A stretch of DNA of 38,039 nt from the NCBI GenBank assembly GCA_026786005.1, contig JAJAYW010000003.1:1-38039 (forward strand), given 5' to 3'. The position numbers were made by a program, and so were the translations under genes. The notes under the pieces are model-generated. The model made no database searches. It was not told the origin of the DNA and saw nothing but the letters and a program-made list of their open reading frames with translations. Each line of letters begins with the position of its first letter. Positions within the stretch are counted from its first letter, which is position 1. Positions 32,706-38,039 of this stretch are shown one piece after another. Source of the DNA: Lysobacter sp. (GTDB lineage: Bacteria; Pseudomonadota; Gammaproteobacteria; Xanthomonadales; Xanthomonadaceae).

Positions 32706-34217
32706 ATGAATTCGTTGACGTCAAGGGTCGCGGCAATTGCAGGCGCGGCTCCGCAGCGCACTGCCATCGTCGACGGCGAGCGCCGGGTGAGCTACGGCCA
32801 GCTGTGGTCGCAGGCACACGCGTTCGCCGATCGCCTGCTCCAGTACGGCCTGGAGCACGGCGACCGCGTCGCGATCGTGCTGCCCAACCGCATCGAGGCC
32901 GTGACGGCGTGCTACGGCACGTGGCTCGCCGGGGGCGTCGCCGTCCCGATCAACGTGCAGGCGCGCACACGCGATTTTGTGCCGTGGCTCAGCCACTGCG
33001 GTGCGCGTTTCGTGGTGCACGAACGCGGCCACGCCGATGCGGAACAGGCCTTGTCCGAACTCTCGCCTGCTCCGGTGGCCATCGTCGTGGACGAGGCGAT
33101 GCCGATCTGCGAATCATTGTCCGCTGACAACGGCGACGCACGCGAGGATGCATGTCAACAAGCCGATGACCTCGCCCTGATCCTGTACACCTCCGGCACC
33201 ACCGGCGCGCCCAAGGGCGTGATGCTCACCCAGGCCAACCTGCTCGCCAACGCCGAAGCGGTGGTGGCGTATATCGGACTGGGTCCGGACGACAGCGTGC
33301 TGAGCGTGCTTCCGTTCTACTACGCCTACGGCGCATCGGTGCTGCACACGCATTTGATCAGCGGCGCACGCGTGGTGCTGGCGCCCAACCTGCTGTTTCC
33401 GCATCGGGTCGTGGAGGAGATCGCACGCGAGGGAGTGACCGGTTTCTCCGGTGTGCCCTCCACCTTCGCGCTGTTGCTGGACCGCGTTGCGCTGCACGAA
33501 TACGACCTGTCCTCGTTGCGCTACCTGACCCAGGCCGGTGGCGCGATGACGCCCACGCTCACGCAAAGGTTGCGCACGGCACTGCCGCATCCGCGCCTGT
33601 TCGTGATGTACGGGCAGACCGAGGCCACCTCGCGCCTCACCTGGCTGCCACCGGATCAGCTGGACGCAAAGCCGGGCTCGGTCGGCATCCCGGTGAACGG
33701 CGTCGGATTGAGAGTGATGCGCGAGGACGGCTCGACCGCCGCCGCCGGCGACATCGGCGATGTCTGGGTACGCGGCCCGAACGTGATGCGCGGTTACTGG
33801 AACAATCCCGACGCGACCGCCGCCGTGCTGCGCGACGGCTGGCTGCGCACCGGCGACATGGGTCATCTGGATCAGGATGGCTGCCTGTTCCTCGCCGGCC
33901 GCCGCAGCGACATGATCAAGACCGGTGCGCACCGCGTGCATCCCAACGACATCGAGGAAGCGATCGCCGAGCTGGCCTACGTGATCGAGGTGGCGGTGGT
34001 GGGGGTCGACGACGACGTGCTGGGCCAGGTGATCAAGGCCTTCGTCGTGACCGAGACCCTGCCCGACCGTGGCGCGGAAAGGATCAAGGCGCACTGCCGG
34101 GCGCGCCTGGCGCCCTACAAGATTCCCAAGCACATCGAATTCGTGACCGCCCTGCCGCGTACCGCGTCGGGCAAGGTGCGTCGCGTCCAACTGACGGAGC
34201 AACAGGCGACCACATGA
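32706..34217 (+). CDS. AMP-forming acyl/amino-acid ligase
   Basis: A 503-residue ANL-superfamily adenylating enzyme that would activate a carboxylic acid and load it onto the neighbouring carrier protein (or CoA). Motifs in order: LYTSGTTGAPKGVMLT beginning near residue 160, VMYGQTEATSR as the aromatic/acidic core, GDIGDVWVRGPNVMRGYW, WLRTGDMGHLDQDGCLFLAGR, and RTASGKVRR with the catalytic lysine at about 490. All are intact. It resembles acyl-CoA ligases associated with exosortase A clusters. Its stop overlaps the NadE-like gene by ATGA. The substrate could be a fatty, hydroxy or amino acid; sequence alone does not decide. It is distinct from the CapK-like enzyme at 15370. Confidence 0.9.
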   Translation: MNSLTSRVAAIAGAAPQRTAIVDGERRVSYGQLWSQAHAFADRLLQYGLEHGDRVAIVLPNRIEAVTACYGTWLAGGVAVPINVQARTRDFVPWLSHCGARFVVHERGHADAEQALSELSPAPVAIVVDEAMPICESLSADNGDAREDACQQADDLALILYTSGTTGAPKGVMLTQANLLANAEAVVAYIGLGPDDSVLSVLPFYYAYGASVLHTHLISGARVVLAPNLLFPHRVVEEIAREGVTGFSGVPSTFALLLDRVALHEYDLSSLRYLTQAGGAMTPTLTQRLRTALPHPRLFVMYGQTEATSRLTWLPPDQLDAKPGSVGIPVNGVGLRVMREDGSTAAAGDIGDVWVRGPNVMRGYWNNPDATAAVLRDGWLRTGDMGHLDQDGCLFLAGRRSDMIKTGAHRVHPNDIEEAIAELAYVIEVAVVGVDDDVLGQVIKAFVVTETLPDRGAERIKAHCRARLAPYKIPKHIEFVTALPRTASGKVRRVQLTEQQATT

Positions 34218-35200
34218 CTGCACTCGACTGGAACGTGCTGGACATCGACTACGAGCAGGAAGCCGACCGCATCGCACAGCGTCTGCGCGACATCACTGCG
34301 CGTGAACTGCATCGGCGCGGGCTGGTGGTCGCGATCTCCGGTGGCATCGACAGTTCGGTCAGCGCCGCGCTGGCGGTGCGTGCACTCGGCCCGGAACGCG
34401 TGTTCACCCTGATCCTGCCGGAGCGCGATTCCTCCGACGACAGCGCCGCACGCGCAACCATCCTGGCGCAGCACCTGGGCGTGCGCACCGAGACCGTGGA
34501 CATCGCACCCGCGCTGGCGGCCATCGGCTGCTACCGCGCGCGCGATGCCGCCGTGCGCACCGCGCTACCGGAATACGGCGACGGCTGGAAAATGAAGATC
34601 GTGATCGACGGCGGCACGCAGGGCCGCATCAACCGCTTCCGCTTGATCGCCGAAGCACCCGACGGCACCCGCCACGAACGCGACCTGGGCCTGGGCGAGT
34701 ACCTCACCATCGTCGCCGCGACCAACTTCAAGCAGCGCATCCGCAAGACGCTGGAATACTTCCACGCCGACCGCCTCAACTACGCCGTGGTCGGCACGCC
34801 CAACCGGGTCGAGTACGACCAGGGCTTCTTCGTCAAGAACGGCGACGGCTCGGCCGACGTCAAACCGATCGCGCACCTGTACAAATCGCAGGTGTACGGC
34901 ATGGCGCGCCATCTCGGGCTGCCCGAGCGCGTGTGCGATGCGCAGCCGACCACTGACACCTACAGCCTCAGCCAGGGGCAGGACGAGTTCTACTATGGCC
35001 TGCCGCACCGGCAGATGGACCTGGCCCTGTGGGCGCTCAACCACGACGTCCCCGCGGCGCAGCTGGCAGGCGCGCTGCAGATCAGCGAGCTGCACGCGCA
35101 GGCCGTCTATGACGATATCCACAACAAGCGGCGCACCACGCGCTACCTGCACCGCGCGCCGGTGCTGGTGGCGGAGGTCGGCGAACTGGCCCACGCATGA
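34214..35200 (+). CDS. nadE: NadE-like ATP-pyrophosphatase (NAD+ synthase family)
   Basis: A 328-residue protein of the ammonia-dependent NAD+ synthetase family. It carries the PP-loop VAISGGIDSSVSAAL at about 39-53, LILPERDSSDDSA, NRVEYDQGFFVKNGDGSADVKPIAHLYKSQVYGMARHLGLP, and the C-terminal RRTTRYLHRAPV. It has no N-terminal nitrilase domain. It is longer than E. coli NadE (275) by an insertion at about 115-165. The position is the point of interest: it overlaps the AMP ligase (ATGA) and the GNAT gene (ATGA), so it belongs to the carrier-protein operon, not to NAD metabolism genes. Either it is the genuine NAD synthase housed here, or a relative that makes an amide from an activated acid. 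The symbol reflects family, not proven function. Confidence 0.82.
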   Translation: MTALDWNVLDIDYEQEADRIAQRLRDITARELHRRGLVVAISGGIDSSVSAALAVRALGPERVFTLILPERDSSDDSAARATILAQHLGVRTETVDIAPALAAIGCYRARDAAVRTALPEYGDGWKMKIVIDGGTQGRINRFRLIAEAPDGTRHERDLGLGEYLTIVAATNFKQRIRKTLEYFHADRLNYAVVGTPNRVEYDQGFFVKNGDGSADVKPIAHLYKSQVYGMARHLGLPERVCDAQPTTDTYSLSQGQDEFYYGLPHRQMDLALWALNHDVPAAQLAGALQISELHAQAVYDDIHNKRRTTRYLHRAPVLVAEVGELAHA

Positions 35201-36252
35201 ACGCCACCGTCGCGCCGCCGCTCTACACCGTCCAGGATGGCGAGGCATTGCGCGACCGCGATACCGTGCTCTCGATCTGGCACGGCAACCTGGGGGAGGA
35301 AGCGCGCCTGGCGGGAAAGTACGACTGGTTCTATCTCGGCAATCCCGGCGAAGCGCCGTTGTTGCAATTGCTCCGGCACGAGCCGAGCGGCGCCATGGTG
35401 GGTGTGTGTTCCGCTGGAAGGCGACGGATGCGGTTGCTGGGCCGCGACATTCGTGCCGGCGTGCTGGTCGACCTGGCTGTCACGCCCGAGCACCGTTCGC
35501 TCGGACCGGCGCTGATCCTGCAACAGGGACTGATCATTGCCGGCCAGCGGGAACTGGATCTGCTGTACGGCTTTCCCAATCCAAAGGCCGCGCCGGTGTT
35601 CAAGCGCATCGGCTACCACCAGCTGACCGACATCGTGCGCTACGCGCGCGTGCTGCGGCATACCGGCTACTTGGCGCGCCGGATGCCACGCGCGCTGGCG
35701 CGACCGCTCGGCGCTGTGTTGGATGTCGCGGTGCACTGGCGCGATGTGATGCGTGGGCGGCGCGGGCGGCGCCTGCATGCCGAATGGAGCGACCGCGCCG
35801 ACCCCCGCATGGACAAGCTGTGGTCGGGCTCTCTGCACGGCGACAGCCTTGTCGCGGTGCGCGATGCCCAGCACGTGCGCTGGCGCTTCGACGAGGCGCC
35901 GCTCGGTCACGTACGTCACCTGCTGTTGAGCGAATCCGACGACACGCTTTCGGCATGGTTCGCCACCCAGGCCGTCGACGGCACGCTGCATGTTCGCGAC
36001 TTCTGGTCGCTCGATGCCGCCCATGGCATCGGAACCCGTTACATCGATGCGCTGCTTCGCGCGGCGCGTGTCGCGGGCCATGCCGCAGTCTCGGTCGAGA
36101 TGGCCGTACCCGTGCCGCATCTGACCGCGTGGCTCGCGCGCGGCTTCGTCGAACGCGGGCGCCGTCCGGTGTTCGGCCGCTGGAGCATCCAGCCCGAGGG
36201 CAATGCAATCGATGTCGCGCTGCACCTCACCTCGGCCGATGAGGACGAGTAG
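35197..36252 (+). CDS. GNAT-type N-acyltransferase
   Basis: A 351-residue GNAT-superfamily protein, last gene of the carrier-protein operon. The N-terminal acyltransferase half has DLAVTPEHRSLGPALILQQGLI as the acyl-CoA/acyl-carrier-binding loop, then LDLLYGFPNPKAAPVFKRIGYHQL. A second half (SLHGDSLVAVRDAQHVRWRFDEAPLG, VRDFWSLDAAHGIGTRYIDALLRAARVAG) looks like another GNAT-type fold, so the protein is probably a tandem as in Eis- or FemAB-like enzymes. I infer that it moves the carrier-bound acyl group to an amino sugar. Its start overlaps the upstream stop (ATGA). A 33-base gap separates its stop from the convergent deacetylase. Confidence 0.78.
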   Translation: MNATVAPPLYTVQDGEALRDRDTVLSIWHGNLGEEARLAGKYDWFYLGNPGEAPLLQLLRHEPSGAMVGVCSAGRRRMRLLGRDIRAGVLVDLAVTPEHRSLGPALILQQGLIIAGQRELDLLYGFPNPKAAPVFKRIGYHQLTDIVRYARVLRHTGYLARRMPRALARPLGAVLDVAVHWRDVMRGRRGRRLHAEWSDRADPRMDKLWSGSLHGDSLVAVRDAQHVRWRFDEAPLGHVRHLLLSESDDTLSAWFATQAVDGTLHVRDFWSLDAAHGIGTRYIDALLRAARVAGHAAVSVEMAVPVPHLTAWLARGFVERGRRPVFGRWSIQPEGNAIDVALHLTSADEDE

Positions 36253-36285
36253 CCGCGGCCAGGCCGGCAACCATGCGGCACGTCA

Positions 36286-37308
36286 TCAGACCAGTCGGCG
36301 ATGCTCGCGACGAAACAGGTAGAGCGCCAGTCGTTCCGGCCGGAACTGGCCGCGCTTGTCGACCACGGTCGCGGTCTCGAAACCGGTCCGACCCAGCAGC
36401 CAACCCAGTTCGGCCTTTGCCGGGTTGAGGACCGGCACGCTGGTGAAAACAAGCTCGTAACCTGATTCATGGGCGCGCTGCGCAATCGAAGAGTCGTGCG
36501 CGCCATGCGGGAATGACATCGACTCGGCGACGGGTCCAGGCTGGCCGAGCTGTGCCGCGAGTGCGGCGCGGGCACCACCGAGCTCCGCATCCAGATCGGC
36601 CACCGTGGTCATCGGCGCGTGCGACTTCCCGTGCAGTCCCAGCGCCACCCCACCCTGTTGCAGCCGTTGCAGATCCTGCACACTCACCATGTGCCGCAGG
36701 CCGTCATCGAGCACCGTCTCAAACGGCGCCAGCACCCGCTCCCGCACTACCGGCTCCAATGCCTCGATACCCGCAATGACCGCCCGCAGCGCAGCGATGT
36801 CCTCGCCGTCGTTCAAGCCGGCCACGGCAGCGTGCGCTTGCAGCGATGCCTGCAACTCGCCGACCTTCAGTGCACCCCGTCGCCATGCCGCCACGATGCA
36901 CTCCTGGAAGAACGGCTGCCGTTGCCCGATCGCATCGGCCACCACGAACAGCAACGCTGGCAGCCCGGCGCGTTGCAGCTCCGGCAGGGCGAAGTCGGCG
37001 TTGTCGGCCCAGCCGTCATCGAAGGTGATCAGCAACGCTCGCGATGGCAGTTGCGTTCCGGAGCGGCGCGCCGCGAGCACCTGGTCGAGCGACACCACGT
37101 TGTAGTGGCGCTTGAAGAACGCCAGCGAATGCGCCAGCAGTTCGGTCGACAGCGTGTACTCGGGATCGCACGAACGCCAGCGCGGATCGTCCGGGGACAG
37201 GATGCGATGGAACATCACCACCGTCAGGCTATTCGCATTGCGGATCCGGTGATACAGGCCCAAAGCACCGCTACCATAAAGCAGCTTTCTTGCGAGTTCC
37301 GACAGCAT
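36286..37308 (-). CDS. Polysaccharide deacetylase
   Basis: A 340-residue NodB-superfamily protein with TVVMFHRIL and His34, ALLITFDDGWADN with D97/D98, GLHGKSHAPM in place of the usual HxxxH region, and MSFPHGAHD. The long middle insertion resembles the deacetylase at 19628 in layout, so the two may be distant paralogues. No clear signal peptide is present. The start is unsure. ATG 37308 overlaps head-on with the start codon of the plus-strand GT2 gene (shared CATG). ATG 37338 would extend it by ten residues, still further into that gene. The gene is on its own minus-strand transcript, convergent with the GNAT gene. Substrate presumably an N-acetyl sugar of the polymer. Confidence 0.85.
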   Translation of the reverse strand: MLSELARKLLYGSGALGLYHRIRNANSLTVVMFHRILSPDDPRWRSCDPEYTLSTELLAHSLAFFKRHYNVVSLDQVLAARRSGTQLPSRALLITFDDGWADNADFALPELQRAGLPALLFVVADAIGQRQPFFQECIVAAWRRGALKVGELQASLQAHAAVAGLNDGEDIAALRAVIAGIEALEPVVRERVLAPFETVLDDGLRHMVSVQDLQRLQQGGVALGLHGKSHAPMTTVADLDAELGGARAALAAQLGQPGPVAESMSFPHGAHDSSIAQRAHESGYELVFTSVPVLNPAKAELGWLLGRTGFETATVVDKRGQFRPERLALYLFRREHRRLV

Positions 37309-38039
37309 GACGGGCCCAATCGACGTTTCCGCGATCATACCCACATTCAATCGGCGCGATCTCGTGGTCCGGGCGATTGAATCAGTGCTGGCGCAGACGC
37401 GTCGCGTGGACGAAATCGTGGTGGTGGACGATGGCTCCACCGATGGCACGGAAGCGTTATTACGCCACGTGTATGGCGACCGCCTGCACTACGTCTGGCA
37501 ACCCAATGCCGGTGTCTCCGCCGCCCGCAACCATGGCATGTCGATCGCGCAGGGCCGCTATTTTGCATTGCTCGACAGTGATGACGAATGGTTGCCGGAG
37601 AAGACCGCGCTGCAGTTCGACTGGCTCCAGGCCCGCCCGGATTTCGGCTTGGTGGTGTGCGACGTCACCCGCGTGGACGACCAGCACCGCGAGACGGACG
37701 TGTTCCGCCGCCGCGAAGTCATTCGCGAGGACGGCTGGGTGCTGCGCTGGATCCTGCGCAACCCGGCGTTGGTACCGGCGTCGGTGATGATGCGGCGCGA
37801 AGTGTACGAGGACGTTGGTGGTTTCGACGTGTCCCTGCGCACGGCCGAGGACATCGACTTCCACTTGCGCGCTGCCAAGTGCTGGCGCATCGGCGTCATC
37901 GAACAACCGCTGGTACGCGCGATGCGGGGCCACGATGGGCTCTCAGCATTGCCTCATACATACGACGACTACCTGCAGGTGATGGAAGGAGCGATTGCAG
38001 AGGCACACGGCGTGGTGGACGAAACCGAGCGCCTTCAGG
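37307..38039 (+). CDS. Family 2 glycosyltransferase (3' end beyond the window)
   Basis: The first 244 residues of a GT2 enzyme, read from the plus strand; the complete frame is not in the ORF track because it runs off the right edge. The sequence begins MTGPIDVSAIIPTFNRRDL. It continues with IVVVDDGSTDGTEALL, QPNAGVSAARNHGMS, FALLDSDDEWLPEKT with the DXD-type metal site, and FDVSLRTAEDIDFHLRAAK with the acidic base region. All core GT2 motifs are present. The start ATG 37307 overlaps the divergent deacetylase start by two bases of the palindrome CATG. There is no strong ribosome site. It probably opens the next plus-strand block of the polysaccharide locus, which would be worth seeing. Confidence 0.9.
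   Translation, partial: MTGPIDVSAIIPTFNRRDLVVRAIESVLAQTRRVDEIVVVDDGSTDGTEALLRHVYGDRLHYVWQPNAGVSAARNHGMSIAQGRYFALLDSDDEWLPEKTALQFDWLQARPDFGLVVCDVTRVDDQHRETDVFRRREVIREDGWVLRWILRNPALVPASVMMRREVYEDVGGFDVSLRTAEDIDFHLRAAKCWRIGVIEQPLVRAMRGHDGLSALPHTYDDYLQVMEGAIAEAHGVVDETERLQ

Overview
The window looks like chromosomal DNA of a high-GC gammaproteobacterium, most likely of the Lysobacterales/Xanthomonadales. The main clue is the left edge: nuoA and the start of nuoB, with the nuoB N-terminus MGVIQ and its overlap with nuoA, resemble xanthomonad nuo operons. This placement is from memory of the families, not from a search. I see no tRNA or rRNA gene, CRISPR array, insertion sequence, integrase or exosortase.

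Layout. Bases 1-739 hold nuoB (partial) and nuoA on the minus strand. Bases 740-1334 carry no convincing gene but do hold a hairpin terminator and a tRNA-3'-end-like fragment. From galE (1335) to the right edge, almost every gene fits one large Wzx/Wzy-type exopolysaccharide locus. (a) galE diverges from a plus-strand block: outer-membrane export lipoprotein, chain-length determinant, Wzc/CpsD-like ATPase with a degenerate P-loop, outer-membrane beta-barrel protein, and two paralogous heparinase-II/III-like proteins, the second frameshifted. (b) A tightly coupled minus-strand operon (20722 down to 11554) reads deacetylase, Wzy-like polymerase, Wzx-like flippase, CapK/PaaK-like adenylate-forming enzyme, GT4, deacetylase, NodB-like protein, GT2. 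(c) A plus-strand operon (20876-25517) encodes a J-domain membrane protein, a methyltransferase, a glycosyltransferase and an oxidoreductase-epimerase fusion. (d) From 25526 to 38039 come an acyltransferase-3, a GT4, an asparagine-synthase-like amidotransferase, a methyltransferase, a PQQ-type sugar dehydrogenase, a coupled acyl carrier protein/AMP ligase/NadE-like/GNAT module, another deacetylase and a truncated GT2.

How the parts may work together (inference). Glycosyltransferases build a lipid-linked repeat unit. It is decorated by methyl, acyl and possibly amide or aminoacyl groups supplied by the amidotransferase and the carrier-protein module. Wzx flips it, Wzy polymerises it under control of the Wzz/Wzc-like pair, and it leaves through the export lipoprotein and perhaps the beta-barrel protein. 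Deacetylases and periplasmic lyase-like proteins would edit or clear polymer. The first genes resemble the export set that accompanies exosortase A (XrtA/PEP-CTERM) polysaccharide clusters, but no exosortase and no initiating phosphoglycosyl transferase lie in the window; they may lie beyond the right edge or elsewhere.

The least ordinary parts are the carrier-protein/ligase/NadE/GNAT module, the K-to-G Walker A of the Wzc-like ATPase, the broken lyase with internal repeats, the dehydrogenase-epimerase fusion and the J-domain membrane protein.
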